Counted from the first letter of the stretch, positions 9,480 through 20,147 are shown. The stretch: 64,000 nucleotides of DNA from Chrysophaeum taylorii (GCA_029834535.1 JAQMWT010000349.1:152947-216946), one strand, 5' to 3'. Numbers and translations are program-made. The notes: generated by a model not told the origin, from the sequence alone.

Positions 9480-12300
9480 ATTGCAAACCCAAAAACGAGT
9501 CGAGCGACAGACAATTATGGTCTTGACATGGTTAGAATTGCGCCAAAAAACCCATGACTCCGTAACCTCTCGGCAGCACACTTCAACCAACACACGTGCA
9601 GTCCCAACCCCGCTTGGATTTGGGTGGATCTCGCTGCCAAAGAGAGAGTCACGCAGAAGATGTGAGTTCAAGGCTCGATGACACACGCTGCTTTAGTGTC
9701 CCACTTTGCTTAGCTCTTCCCTTGGCTCTGCTCTTGTTTCTCTCTCCTGCATCTCCAATGCATATTCTTCTCCACTTGTTCCCTGCGCTTCTTTCTTCCT
9801 GGAGTATATGCCGGCAGGGGCTTCCATTATTCCGCTTCTGTGAACCTCGAAAGCCTCTACTCCCCTACAGCGTTGCCCATGGTTTCTCCCCCATCGCCCT
9901 CTTGTCACTCTGTGCTCCTTTCGGCGGTCAGCTGATCGGGTCTTATATCCCGCCTCACTTTGCACATCTTCTTTTAGTGATATAATTTCCCCGAGCTACG
10001 CCGACTCTGACAAGACTGGTCACCGGCAATAACACTGATGTACGTCGGCGACGTCTTACAAGACGTCGGTTTTCTAAGCCTTCGCACACAAAGGTCGTCC
10101 GCGTTCACTCTATTCTAACGTGCGCTTTCGGCTCGAAGAGCTGAAGTCCACGCGGTCTGCTGGAATGCGAGTACAGTTATGTTCGAAGGCTATTGGAGCA
10201 CCCAGTTGTGATGCGATTTCAGGCCTGGATTCCACCAACTCCTTCTAGATTTCCACATCTTGTATACGCCTCGCGTAAGGTTACGTCGCGGACTCTTACA
10301 TGGCTTCAATTAGCCACCCGGTAGCGTTTTCTGCTCCCTAGGTCTTTGGAGTCGCGTCCCCGATCGCACGCATCGATGTTATCGTCTCCTCGAGTTTCTA
10401 CACCTTATCGGACGGACTCTGAATTTCAATAATAGAAACTTAACCGAAACTGACAAAGCGGATCGCGGCAGTAGTTTAGAATAAAAAAATCGAGTTCTTG
10501 AGACTAGCGCGTGCGAGCGAGGGTCGGTTTCCACTCACAAATTAACTTCGTTGCTTCGTCGAGCCTGGGAGTTGTATTAACTTGTAAACCATAATAAATA
10601 TATAAAAACTCTACAACGTTTTGAGGGGACGCTTAAATACTAAAAACTGCAAGGGGAGGAGGATTTTCAAAGGCCACTGCGAAAAATTGGGGCAGTGAGT
10701 CAAGCGAAGGGGTATGGGAAGGTGCGAGTGGCTGGGGAGGTCAGAGAGTGTGAGTGGCGGAAGAGGACAGAGGAGCACTCACCCACAAGGCATAACCTGC
10801 GGTGGGTGCGGCGTAATTTTAACTTTTTGGGCTCGGCGAAGCTGGCACAGTTACTTTTTACCCACGGTGCCGCAGCTGCGTAGCCGCTGCTCGACAGGGC
10901 CCAGGAGAACGGGTGGGGGCGCGGCGCCAGGCTGGGGGATGGTGACGCTGATGGTACGAGCCCGTTGAACGTAGGCGTTGTGGACTCGCGCTGCGAGCCG
11001 ATGGGAACGGTTGAGAGGGGCGTAGGGCGTTATGAGTATAAAACGCGCTTCAGGCAAGCGTCTTGACGTCTTAGAAATGCTCACTGTCGAGTCATGCCAG
11101 GTGGTCCGTGCTAGTCTACGATTGAGAAGGTGGAGGTCAGCGAGAAGGTTCTAGCCGCAATCCTCGAGAGCGGCGTCAACGTTGCGGGTACCCGCGTGGC
11201 CCGTGCAAGCCGGAGAAGCATGGCTTAAGTATTGGGAGCCCATCTCGGCCCAGCAGCGGTTGGGTTTTGGAAGCGAGGAGCTTGATCACGGGCTGATGAA
11301 GGTAGTGGAGAAGCGATCCCACGAGGACGGCGGCAACCCGACGAGCATCGGTGATCGGAACGGTGGCCACCATTTGCCGGAGCGCAGCGGCCCGAGATAC
11401 TTCGCGCCGAGAAGAAAGACCACGTTGAAGCTTGGGTATGAACAGAGGTGTTGGAACGAAGGAGTTCACCCAAGAGTGGCGACACAGACCAAGACGGAAG
11501 GAGAGCAACGCGAGGGGGCGGCAAAGGCGAAGAGCGCTCTTGAATGAGTGCAAGTTTTGGGTTGAGCTTTCGATGTGATTGTGGAGAGTGCCGCTGATGG
11601 GTTAATTGTCTTGGTCATCCTCGCTCTGGTCGTACGCGCCGCCGCTCAGCGTTCTTGCTCACAGTTCAACTAGAACTTGCTCTGGTCAACCACAACACTA
11701 GACGTCGAGATTTAATTAACCAACGAAGGACCCTGCGACCTGACGAGAACCAACTTTGAGAGCGTCGCGACAATGTTAAGTGGCTGCTTTGCCGCTTCAT
11801 CATCGTGGTCTTGCAAGCCCAGCTTTGCGCGGCTGGTAGGCTTTGCGCCTCTCTCTTCACCAGGCTCCCCGTGTGCTCGACTTGCGGTTGTGCACCTGCC
11901 CTTCCTCTTGCTGATGGCGCCGCTTATGATGGGATACTTTTCAGCGGTCGCGTGCCGGAGGTGGTTCGAGCCACCGTTGTCGACTGTGCTGCGGATATAG
12001 CTTACGATGAGAGGTTCACTCGTGTTTGACAGCGGCGTTCGCCCGCCCCCCCGTTTCTTGAATAGTCCTTTTACTACGCACGATCCGCTCGCTTGCCACA
12101 CTCACGCTCGCTGCCTTTTCGTTGCCGCCATTTCTTCCGCCCCGAGTCTCCTTGCCTCGCCGTCTTTTTTTTTCTGCGGTACTCTGACGCTTGCCATAAT
12201 AATTGTTTCTGTGTAAGGATTAAAAGCAACGAGGGCTGGCTTCTTTACACGAACTTTACAAAAAAAATTCCACTCGCCACCACAGCTACGAGTCAGGCCT
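9480..12300. other. Gene-free interval, no recognisable gene
   Basis: Short overlapping ORFs on both strands show no family motif, no shared frame logic and no continuity across frames. 9700-9960 is CT-rich. 10380-10650 is relatively AT-rich. 11180-11550 is open on both strands but gives arginine-rich translations typical of GC-rich noncoding DNA. 12000-12300 would hold the scramblase gene's promoter. Confidence 0.4.
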
Positions 12301-12331
12301 GTTTTTGTCGTGTTTGCGAAGTTGGAGGAGT

Positions 12332-13444
12332 ATGGGAGCACCTCCAGCGTACGAAATGGGTCCACCGCAAGAGCCCACGGGTTACGTGGTTGGGATCGTC
12401 GATCAGCCGCAGGCCCAAGTAGTGAGCGTCGAAGTCCCCGTCGTCGCTCAGCAGCCTGTAGTGGTTCAGCCCGCGATGACGCAGGCCGTCGTCGTCGTCC
12501 AGCCCATGGGCGTCGCACCGCAGGAAGTGAGCGGGACGGCGGGCGTGAACGCGCGGCTCGGGTCGTACGCGTACATCAAGGTCGTCCAAAAGTTCTCGTG
12601 GCTCGAGGCCGCGTCGCAAGGCCTGTGCGAGATTCCGAACGTCTACAACGTCTACGGAGGTTCGGAATTTTCGTCTTCCGACGCTCACATATTGATTGCC
12701 GAGGAGAAGTCTTCCGGGTGCACGAGGACGTTTTGCGCGCCGCATCACTCGACGCTGTTGCTGTTGCGCGACGCGCAGACCCGAGACATTCTCGCGACTC
12801 TCGAAAGGCCGGGGGCGGAGTGCTGCTTCGACGGTAACTGTTTCGGACCCAAGCCGTGCTTGTGCTGTTTTGCGTGTTCTGAAGGGTGCGCCGACCAACT
12901 CATCGTGCACGAGGGCGCGGTCGAGGGCCGGCCGGGGCAAATGGTGCCGGGGGTCGCGATCATCAGGCAGCCGGAAAACGGCGGCGGCGGGTGCACGCCG
13001 ACGCTCTACATCGAGACTCAATATCAAAGGGAGGGAACCATCAGGGGGCCGTGCGTGTTTGGCGGCTGCTCGGAGCTGTGTTTCGACACGATATTCAGGT
13101 ATTACGAGCACGCAGACGGTGCCGAGATAGGGCGCATCCAGCACGTCCACCCCGAATGTTGCACGGGGGATTGCTTCGCCGAGATGTGCACCGATTCGGA
13201 CCGATTCGGGATCGAGATGACCCCCGCTTTCAAGGGGGACGACAGGGCCAAGGCGCTTGCGGCGCTTCTCCTCATCGACTACATGTTCTTCGAAATGGAC
13301 AATGGCATGTTCACCGTCAAGCCCGCGACCGGCAGAAATCAGGGTTGCACCATCTATGTTACCTTCTTCCAGTGTTATTGCTACGGCTGCATCTGTCCCT
13401 GTCGTATCGTCCTTCCGTGCGAATCGAACGACAACAACGACTAA
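12332..13444 (+). CDS. Phospholipid scramblase family protein
   Basis: A single-exon protein of 370 residues. The frame is open from 12305, but the first ATG is at 12332 (MGAPPAYEMG), so I place the start there. Residues 1-75 are a Pro/Gln/Val-rich leader, as in animal scramblases. The scramblase fold follows: a Tyr-Ile-Lys-Val-Val-Gln strand, the family signature IPNVYNVYGGSE, and a Cys-rich patch (CTRTFCAPHH). Next is FDGNCFGPKPCLCCFACSEGC, where the family has its Cys cluster for acylation, and a C-terminal LIDYMFFEMDNG segment. The very end is Cys-rich with a weakly hydrophobic YVTFFQCYCYGCICPCRIVL. Such proteins move phospholipids between membrane leaflets in a calcium-dependent way or bind nucleic acid; which applies here is not visible. 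Convergent or divergent partners are absent. Confidence 0.88.
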   Translation: MGAPPAYEMGPPQEPTGYVVGIVDQPQAQVVSVEVPVVAQQPVVVQPAMTQAVVVVQPMGVAPQEVSGTAGVNARLGSYAYIKVVQKFSWLEAASQGLCEIPNVYNVYGGSEFSSSDAHILIAEEKSSGCTRTFCAPHHSTLLLLRDAQTRDILATLERPGAECCFDGNCFGPKPCLCCFACSEGCADQLIVHEGAVEGRPGQMVPGVAIIRQPENGGGGCTPTLYIETQYQREGTIRGPCVFGGCSELCFDTIFRYYEHADGAEIGRIQHVHPECCTGDCFAEMCTDSDRFGIEMTPAFKGDDRAKALAALLLIDYMFFEMDNGMFTVKPATGRNQGCTIYVTFFQCYCYGCICPCRIVLPCESNDNND

Positions 13445-14636
13445 AATCACGGAAGGATGATTTCTCTGCTTTTATCGCGCGGGGCTTTTATGAATCGGTA
13501 AGTGCGTCGTCGACGTTCGTTTTCGATCGCGCGGCGAAGGCAAGTCACGATTTTTTTCTTTCTTACTCGAAGTCGTCGTCGTCGTCGACGGGTTTAATTT
13601 TGCCCTCGGCAGCAAACAGCGGCAGTCGCCGTCAGCCGCTAAGTAAGTTAGTTCCCCAGTGCCATCTTCGAAGTTGCTGCCTCGGGTCGATGGAATGATT
13701 TCTGTCGCGACGGAAGCCGCCGCTGGTGGTTTGGCGGCGTTCGTCGTCCAACTTGAAACTTCTTTTTAAACAACCGCAACACTTTTGAACGTCGTCAAAT
13801 CTTCGCCACTACCAGGAGCAGCGCCATTCCCGCCGCGGATCGTTGTCCTGTGCCAGGTGCCGTCGTTCGCGGAGCAGGGCAGGCGGCAAGCGAAAGGAGT
13901 ACGGAAGTACAGGGAGCATCAGAGACGCGCGGGAACGCGCGCATTAATGATTTTTTTTTGATAGAAGCTCGAGATCCCTCCCTCCGAAGACACGGCCGCG
14001 CGACGACTGCGGCGCGAGCTCTCGGTCGGACGTCGGCCGAACGGAACGTAATGACTTTGGCGGTGCGAACGAAGCAATGATTGAAATGACCGTGTGCGGG
14101 AGACTTCCTCTTTGTCGTCGTAGTTGAACTAGACGTTCGATGCCATCTCGCGAACAGCCAGTCCAACGGCAAGTCGGCGTACGCCAGCCCCAGCGTACGC
14201 TAAGCGGAGAATCGACCTCTCGTAGTCAGCCTTTCATGCTCTGCGCGACATCGGTGTGGCCCTCGCTACTCGCCTCGTCTATTGCATGAGTATCACGAGG
14301 TGACATCGATCGCGTTGTTCTCGCTCTAAATAATAAACGGAGTCTAGGCTTTGTTTGAAGAGGGGCTTCCTTCATCTACACCGTCAACGTTATTATACCG
14401 TCATGGCACTGTTCAAGGCCGTGATGAGGAGGCGTGCCGCCGCGAGAGCAGAGCGAGCGAGCGAGCTCAAAGTTAGGCTCTGTGCTGTAGTGTTAAAGTG
14501 GTATTCGCGGATATTGGCCTTTTCACCGATGCGGTTCGCCGCATCCACCGGAGAAGAGTGAAGGATCGCTCGGGCTGTGTGTGCCCCCCCCGCCCGCCCT
14601 GACAGCTCGGGTAGTAGCCCCGGAACCCAGGCCGTC
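13445..14636. other. Intergenic between scramblase and MCM2
   Basis: No gene supported. Short ORFs on both strands are low in complexity and lack motifs. 14320-14345 is a small AT-rich patch that could be part of the MCM2 promoter, but no element is definable by eye. Confidence 0.4.
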
Positions 14637-14750
14637 CTTGCCCAACAGGACGTCACGCTTCGTCCCACATACGTCGCGGTGGGAGCATGCGTGCGGCCTG
14701 CGCCCCGAGGCCCTCTCTACGCCTGCCCCGATGTCGGCGATGACCCTCCC
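14637..14750 (+). repeat. Dispersed repeat B, copy upstream of MCM2
   Basis: About 105-115 bases starting near the motif cgtcacgcttcgtccc resemble 48027-48125 in the same orientation. Shared words include cacatacgtc, agcatgcgt, cgcctgcccc and cgatgaccc. The repeat ends about 95 bases before the MCM2 ATG, so it lies in the promoter or 5' leader. Confidence 0.55.
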
Positions 14751-14843
14751 TTCGCCACCCCCCCACCCCCACTTATTATTATTATTAGAGTACGCAGCCG
14801 ACGTTTGATGAAACCCCCTCTTCATACCGAAACCATAATTATA

Positions 14844-17462
14844 ATGGCGTCGCGCGATGATGATGTGGATGTTGATCGCGGCCGCGGCGAGGAGGCGGAG
14901 GAGGAGATCAATGAGGAGATCATTGAGGAGGAGGAGGAGGAGGAGGAGGAGGGCGAGGACTTGATGGACGAAAACATGGCGGAGGACTACGTGGCGATTC
15001 CCGAGCTGGATCGGTACGACGAGGCGATGTTGGACGAACGGGAGTACGAGGAGATGGACGCCGAGGCCCGACGGCAAGCCGAGAAGGAGATCGACGTGCG
15101 GCTCGCGCGCGTCGAGGGCCGCGTGCTGGAGGATTTGGAAGAGGATGTCGTTGACCGGGCTCACCGGGAGCGGCGGGAGGAGGAAGAGGTGGAGGATGTG
15201 ATCGAGGAGGAAATAAATCTCGAGGGCATGGGCGAGTGTCCTCTGCGGGAGTGGATTGCCCAGGAGCGGACGCGGCGCGAGATCAAAAGGAGGTTTGCGG
15301 AGGTGTTGAGCACGGAAACGTACGCGGAGCGCGTGAGGTCGATGTGTTCGCGTAACTCGTCGTCGTTGGAGGTGAGCTACGAGCACATGAGTAGGAACGC
15401 GCCCATTCTCGCGACGTGGGTTATTGATGCTCCGCGGGACATGCTCGAGATCTTCGACGAGGTCGCGCGAGAGGTGACGCTGTCGCAGTTTCCCGCGTAC
15501 GATTCGATCAGGGACGAGATCAAGGTGAGGATCGGGGAGCTTCCTCTGAAAGAATCGCTGAGGGATCTCCGGCGCACCCACCTCAACCAGCTCGTGTGCG
15601 TGCGGGGTGTCGCGACGCGGCGGTCCGGGGTGTTCCCGCAGCTCCGGTTGGTGAAGTTCGCTTGCTCGGGGTGCGGGATGCTCCTCGGGCCTTTCAAGCA
15701 GCAAGGCGGAGGAGGCGAAGTCGTCAAGCCGTCGAGCTGTCCGAACTGCAAGATGGCGGGGCCGTTTCGGATCGCGCAGGAAGAGACGATGTACCGGAAT
15801 TACCAACGGCTCGCGGTCCAGGAGCCACCCTCGGAGGTGCCGGCCGGGCGAATGCCGCGCCACAAGGAGGTGGTACTGCTGTCCGACTTGATAGACGCGG
15901 CGCGGCCCGGCGAGGAGGTCGAGATCACGGGGATCTATTGCCACAGCTACGACAGCGCGATGCTGGGGGGAAAGAGCTCGGGATTTCCGATATTTGCGAC
16001 CACCATCGAAGCGAACCACGTGGTGAAACTGGGGAAAGGTCAGGAGTCGACGGTCGTCTCCGAAGACGACGAGAAGGTTATCCGCAAATTGGCGCGCGAT
16101 TCCCGCATCCAAGACCGGATCGTCGCTTCGATCGCCCCCTCGATTTTTGGGCAAAAGTTTGCGAAAAAGGCCCTCGCTACCGCCCTTTTTGGGGGATGCT
16201 CCAAGCAGACGGATTCGCGCCACCGGACGAGAGGCGACGTCAACGTTTTTTTGTTAGGAGACCCGGGCTGCGCGAAGTCCCAGCTCCTCAAGTATTGCTG
16301 CGGGCTGGTTCCCCGTGCTGTCTACACCACCGGCAAGGGCGCCTCGGCCGTCGGGCTGACGGCGGGGGTGCACAAGGATCCCGTGACCAAGGAGTGGACC
16401 CTCGAGGGCGGCGCGCTCGTTTTGGCCGACAACGGCGTGTGCGCGATCGACGAGTTCGATAAGATGAACGAGCAGGACCGGACTTCGATCCACGAGGCGA
16501 TGGAGCAACAGAGCATCAGCGTCTCGAAGGCTGGGATCGTCACAACCCTGCAAGCGAGGTGCGCGGTCTGCGCGGCCGCGAATCCGATCGGCGGCCAATA
16601 CGACTCTTCCCTCAACTTTGCTCAAAACGTCGAGCTCACGGACCCGATACTGCAGCGTTTTGATATATTGTGCGTCTTGCAGGATGTGGTCGATCCCATC
16701 TTCGACGAGCGCCTCGCCTCCTACGTGGTGGCCTCTCATCAGCGCGCCAAGCCTCTCGACGACCGCCATCGCCAGAACGATTCTCGCGAGCTCGTCGCGA
16801 CCAGCGACGACGACGACCGCGAGACCATACCCCAGCACCTCCTCCGGAAGTACGTCACCTATGCGCGCGAAACCTGCCGCCCGCGTCTCCAGCAGATCGA
16901 CCAGAGCAAAGTCTCGAGACTTTACGCTGATCTGCGTCGAGAGTCGATCACGTGCGGCGGCGTTCCCGTAGCCGTCAGACACCTCGAGTCCTTAATCAGA
17001 ATCGCCGAGGCCCACGCGAAGATGGCGCTGAGGGACTACGTCTTGGATTCGGACTTGGACGCAGCGATCGCCGTCGTCGTCAAGTCCTTCATCGACGCTC
17101 AAAAAACCTCCGTCCGAGCTGCTCTGCACCGCGGCTTTCGCAAGTACACGCAGTCGGCGTCCGACTACTTCGACCTGCTTCTCCACGCCCTCCGTGCCCT
17201 CGTCCGCGAAGCCCAAACCTACGCCTCCTTCAAGGTTCGGGCAGGGGCGCCCCAGCCCGACCACTACGAGGTCCTCCTCGATGACCTCGAGCACAAGGCC
17301 CGCGACTACAACATAGCTGACGCCGTCCTCGACGACTTTCTCCAATCCCCCCTCTTCAACAACAACCACTTCAAACTCATCCGCCACCAGCGCATCATCA
17401 TTTGGGCCGCCGCCGAACAACACGAGCCTGCGGCGGCGGCGGCGGCGGCGGCAGCGGCGTGA
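14844..17462 (+). CDS. MCM2: DNA replication licensing factor MCM2
   Basis: A single-exon protein of 872 residues from the ATG at 14844; an in-frame ATG at 14808 is the alternative. It is a subunit of the MCM2-7 replicative helicase. Residues 1-50 are strongly acidic. The MCM2-specific DYVAIPELDRYD motif follows near residues 50-62. The zinc site lies at residues 271-305 (CSGCG, then SSCPNCKM). Walker A (GDPGCAKSQ) is near 471, Walker B (CAIDEFDKMNE) near 533, and the arginine finger (ILQRFDIL) near 602, followed by LQDVVDPIFDERLASYVV. A winged-helix-like tail ends in an Ala run encoded by GCG repeats. All key ATPase residues are present, so the gene looks functional. The MCM2 assignment over MCM3-7 rests on the acidic N-terminus and the IPELD motif. 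No neighbour shares its role. Confidence 0.95.
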   Translation: MASRDDDVDVDRGRGEEAEEEINEEIIEEEEEEEEEGEDLMDENMAEDYVAIPELDRYDEAMLDEREYEEMDAEARRQAEKEIDVRLARVEGRVLEDLEEDVVDRAHRERREEEEVEDVIEEEINLEGMGECPLREWIAQERTRREIKRRFAEVLSTETYAERVRSMCSRNSSSLEVSYEHMSRNAPILATWVIDAPRDMLEIFDEVAREVTLSQFPAYDSIRDEIKVRIGELPLKESLRDLRRTHLNQLVCVRGVATRRSGVFPQLRLVKFACSGCGMLLGPFKQQGGGGEVVKPSSCPNCKMAGPFRIAQEETMYRNYQRLAVQEPPSEVPAGRMPRHKEVVLLSDLIDAARPGEEVEITGIYCHSYDSAMLGGKSSGFPIFATTIEANHVVKLGKGQESTVVSEDDEKVIRKLARDSRIQDRIVASIAPSIFGQKFAKKALATALFGGCSKQTDSRHRTRGDVNVFLLGDPGCAKSQLLKYCCGLVPRAVYTTGKGASAVGLTAGVHKDPVTKEWTLEGGALVLADNGVCAIDEFDKMNEQDRTSIHEAMEQQSISVSKAGIVTTLQARCAVCAAANPIGGQYDSSLNFAQNVELTDPILQRFDILCVLQDVVDPIFDERLASYVVASHQRAKPLDDRHRQNDSRELVATSDDDDRETIPQHLLRKYVTYARETCRPRLQQIDQSKVSRLYADLRRESITCGGVPVAVRHLESLIRIAEAHAKMALRDYVLDSDLDAAIAVVVKSFIDAQKTSVRAALHRGFRKYTQSASDYFDLLLHALRALVREAQTYASFKVRAGAPQPDHYEVLLDDLEHKARDYNIADAVLDDFLQSPLFNNNHFKLIRHQRIIIWAAAEQHEPAAAAAAAAAA

Positions 17463-17744
17463 CGCGTGTGTTTTTGTTACCTCCGGCGCGTTTGTTATAT
17501 TTAGGAGCAAAATAGCGTTTTTTGGTAGAAGACCCAACAGGGCCGCCAATATAGTTGCGGCTCAAGTCGAAGTGGGGAGCGTCTAGTTTTCTGTCGTAGT
17601 GGTTGGTACTCGCGTCGTCACGTTGAAGACGTCTCGCCTACGGCCTTGGGCTTGCTGCTTGACGACGGGGAGCCAGATGTCGCGAGGGGCCCCCAACTCG
17701 GGGGTTGGCGTCGACGCCTTGGTAGCCAGCCTACTCCGACGTAG

Positions 17745-18634
17745 TTAATTGTCGACCGCGGATCCAGCCAGCACGGCGTCGCGAGCGCGGGCCGCGTCGA
17801 GTCGCCTCGCGGTGACCAGACAGACGACAACAACCTTCACGAGTTGAGGAACCGCCAATTTTGGGGACAGGTCGTATCCCCGCAACGATCCTTCGTTCTC
17901 GAGGCAGGGTAATATATATATCTCTCGCGACATTCGTCGAGCTATCCCCGAGCTCGGCGCGCGGGCAACCAGGACCTGGTTCCGGAACTCGAGTGCCCCG
18001 TGCTCCCCGACGTTGGTGGCGAAGACGACGGCAAAGAACCCTTCCGGGTCGCTCTCGTCGGCGGCCCGGAGCTCGTCTCTGAGCATCAACTTTTGGCCTC
18101 GACCAGCGCTCCCGCGACAGCTCGTCCATCGCATCGCCTGCTGCTGCCATTCCAGCGTGGTGGTGGTCGAGCAGCCGTTTCTGGACGAAGCGCCACGCGC
18201 GCCTCAGACCGCTCGAATCTTCCCAATACTGAGCGCGCCACGGGATGCGCGAGAGGAGGCAGGCGGCCGCGTCGGGCACACCCCGAACTCCTCGGCGGCG
18301 TTTTCCTGGACGACGTCCAAGGTCCGGCGGTTGTATTTCGACATTCGGGCAAGCTCCTCTTCGTGACCGTCTCGCTCGACATGGCGACCATGCACTGCGT
18401 GTACTCGTTGTCCTCGTTGTTCCCGAGGGCTCCCGCGATGACATGATCATTCCAATCATCTGGTGTAGGTATCTTTCTTCTTTGGGAAAAAAAAAAGCCT
18501 AGCGTCTCGTTCCTAAACCCCGACTTTCGGCAAGCCAGGACGTCGTATAAGGCACCGTCCCCCATCGCAACCGTGCGGTTGGCGATGACCGAAACAAGCC
18601 CCACCACCACATTAGCATTCGAAGGGGAACACAC
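17745..18634 (-). pseudogene. Decayed unknown gene downstream of MCM2
   Basis: Minus-strand reading from the ATG at 18634 gives MCSPSNANVVVGLVSVIANR and continues through EDNEYTQCMVAMSSETV. The frame then shifts: LARMSKYNRRTLDVVQENA near 18360-18300, DAAACLLSRIPWRAQYWED near 18275-18215, and WRFVQKRLLDHHHAG near 18195-18150. MLRDELRAADESDPEGFF follows near 18085-18030, then FATNVGEHGALEFRNQVLVA to about 17960. The last frame ends at 17745. The pieces form a coherent, Cys-poor, mixed alpha/beta protein needing about three or four frame corrections. No family recognised. It may be a recent pseudogene, or a gene with introns I cannot place. From 17463 to 17744 nothing else is seen. Confidence 0.45.
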
Positions 18635-18654
18635 ATTTCGATCATTCGGCGGTT

Positions 18655-18680
18655 CGCAGCAGCAGCAGCAGCAGCAGCAG
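18655..18680. repeat. (CAG)n microsatellite
   Basis: About eight perfect CAG/GCA units. It lies just upstream of the decayed minus-strand gene and downstream of the membrane-protein gene, outside both ORFs. Confidence 0.9.
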
Positions 18681-18767
18681 GGGACCGGCCTCGTTGAATT
18701 GCAACGAGGCGATCTTCGCGGGAGCGTTAAAATAATGATGATGCCAGAACAAGATTTTATGCGTCGT

Positions 18768-19307
18768 CTACACCTGGGTAAGGAGTGCGTTTCGACTCAC
18801 GGGGGCCCCGAGCTCGAGGGGCGAGGCAAAGGGCGTCGCGACGGCGGCGGAGGACGGCTGGGCGACGGGGATGTCGGGGTCCTCCTCGGGTTTGGGATGG
18901 CTGACTGCGGCGTCGACGGGCTCGTTGGTCACCTCGGCGAGAGGCGACGTTATTCTGTAAGCTTCCGTCACGGTGACGCCGTCGCGACGCCGACGGTGTT
19001 CGTAGTGCACGAGCGCGCTGCCGCAGCACACGCACAACAGAATGGAGACCACCACACTCGCGATCCAGGCGAGGGATTGGTCCTCGTCGTCGTCGCAGCT
19101 CTGATGATGCCGCGCGCAGCAACTCGAACACTCCACCTGCGGATTCCAAAAGTCGGACACCACACAGTCCTGGCACCGCCCGATCTCCTTGATGCACACG
19201 AGATTCGACATGTTGCACGCGCCCCCGGGGGCGTACGCCCCCACGCAGCAGTCCGTTGCGACCACCACGGGCGCACCCGACGCGACGACCAACCACCACC
19301 ACCACAT
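18768..19307 (-). CDS. Small type I membrane protein with Cys-rich ectodomain
   Basis: 179 residues from the ATG at 19307 (MWWWWLVVASG). Residues 1-17 form a signal peptide. An ectodomain of about 55 residues holds roughly twelve cysteines (TDCCVGAY, CIKEIGRCQDCVV, CSSCCARHHQSC), suggesting disulphides or metal binding. A single membrane span follows (LAWIASVVVSILLCVCCGSA), then a basic stop-transfer HYEHRRRRDG and a cytoplasmic tail of about 75 residues rich in Pro/Glu/Ala. No known family. The gene is the last of three minus-strand genes with very short spacers: 43 bases separate its ATG from the stop of the next gene upstream. A frame starting with GTG at 19313 exists, but the ATG gives a cleaner signal peptide. 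Confidence 0.65.
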   Translation of the reverse strand: MWWWWLVVASGAPVVVATDCCVGAYAPGGACNMSNLVCIKEIGRCQDCVVSDFWNPQVECSSCCARHHQSCDDDEDQSLAWIASVVVSILLCVCCGSALVHYEHRRRRDGVTVTEAYRITSPLAEVTNEPVDAAVSHPKPEEDPDIPVAQPSSAAVATPFASPLELGAPVSRNALLTQV

Positions 19308-19349
19308 ACGCACTCTCTCGGATGAATGATTGATTACGGCGGCCCTTAC

Positions 19350-20147
19350 TTACCCCCTATCGTTGTCGTCGTCATCTTCTTTCTCGCTTCTTGGGGGGGT
19401 CGAAGAAAGGTTGTCGTCGTCGTCGTCGACGGGGAGGGTTCGGCGAGCCTCCGTCCGCAGCTTGGCGGCCTCCTGGAGGATGGCGTCGACCTCGGTCCTA
19501 GGGACCGGCTCGACATCGATCTCTTCCGCCTCCTCGTCGTCAGCCGCCGCCGCCGCCGCCGCCGCAAACTGGCGGACGAGGGCATCGAGGTCGCTCGGGG
19601 GAGCAGCAGCAGCCTGGGCCTTTGCCCAAGCGAGGATGGCGTCCTCGTCGTCGTCGTCCCGGCCCCAGTCCTGCTTCGAATAGTCGTTGAACGCGGGACC
19701 GGAGGTGTCGCCGCCGCGCAGCGCCGCCAGTCGAGCCTTGAGGGCGTCGACGTCGGGTTTTTTTTTCTTGCCGTTGAGATCAGCGAGGCGCCGCGCGGCG
19801 TCCCTGACGCGGAGGTCGTCGTCGCGGCTCTCTGCCGTCGGCGCGACCACCGCCGCGGGGGGGGGTACCACCGCCGCGGGCCGACTAATGTGTTGGCGGA
19901 GGGTGTCGAGGGACTGGCAGCGGACTCTGACGGTTCGCGACGCGAGCGGTACGATGTTGGCTTCTCTAGCGCGCCTGTAGGCCACCTCGTCGCAGAACGC
20001 GAGCCGCGCCCCGTTCGGTTCGGCGTCGATGCGCAGCAGCACGCCCTCGACGCTCTTCTTCCCCTTGAGCCTCACGAACCCACCCTCCCCGAGCTCGACC
20101 GACACGGGCACCCAAGGCTTCCACCTCGACCCGCTTTCCAGCTCCAT
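19350..20147 (-). CDS. Acidic hypothetical protein, 265 residues
   Basis: The ATG at 20147 opens MELESGSRWKPWVPVSVELG. Residues 1-75 look like a compact beta-rich domain. The middle carries Ala/Pro linkers and a KARLAALRG motif (about residue 137), reminiscent of the LxxRLxxL helices that bind ESCRT-III/MIT partners in ANCHR/ZFYVE19-like proteins. A later amphipathic helix reads EVDAILQEAAKLRTEA. The C-terminus is a run of Asp with Ser/Pro. No FYVE finger is visible, so the ANCHR link is only a guess. Its ATG is 68 bases from the stop of the propeller-kinase gene upstream and its stop is 43 bases from the next gene's ATG. Confidence 0.6.
   Translation of the reverse strand: MELESGSRWKPWVPVSVELGEGGFVRLKGKKSVEGVLLRIDAEPNGARLAFCDEVAYRRAREANIVPLASRTVRVRCQSLDTLRQHISRPAAVVPPPAAVVAPTAESRDDDLRVRDAARRLADLNGKKKKPDVDALKARLAALRGGDTSGPAFNDYSKQDWGRDDDDEDAILAWAKAQAAAAPPSDLDALVRQFAAAAAAAADDEEAEEIDVEPVPRTEVDAILQEAAKLRTEARRTLPVDDDDDNLSSTPPRSEKEDDDDNDRG

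Noticed and set aside
11182-11553. Overlapping 120-codon ORFs on both strands as a gene
   Set aside because: No motif, no codon pattern favouring one strand, no neighbour relation.
12293-13450. 385-codon minus ORF opposite the scramblase
   Set aside because: Antisense shadow of a GC-rich gene with no motif.
14577-14843. N-terminal extension of MCM2 from a GTG at 14577
   Set aside because: Covers the dispersed repeat and proline-rich noncoding sequence; the ATG at 14844 begins the normal acidic MCM2 N-terminus.
14523-16223. 566-codon minus ORF across MCM2
   Set aside because: Shadow of the GC-rich MCM2 reading frame; the translation is Arg/Leu/His-rich without motifs, while the plus strand has all MCM2 motifs.
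19350-20147. Firm assignment of the acidic protein as ANCHR/ZFYVE19
   Set aside because: Only one short MIM-like helix supports it and the FYVE zinc finger is absent.
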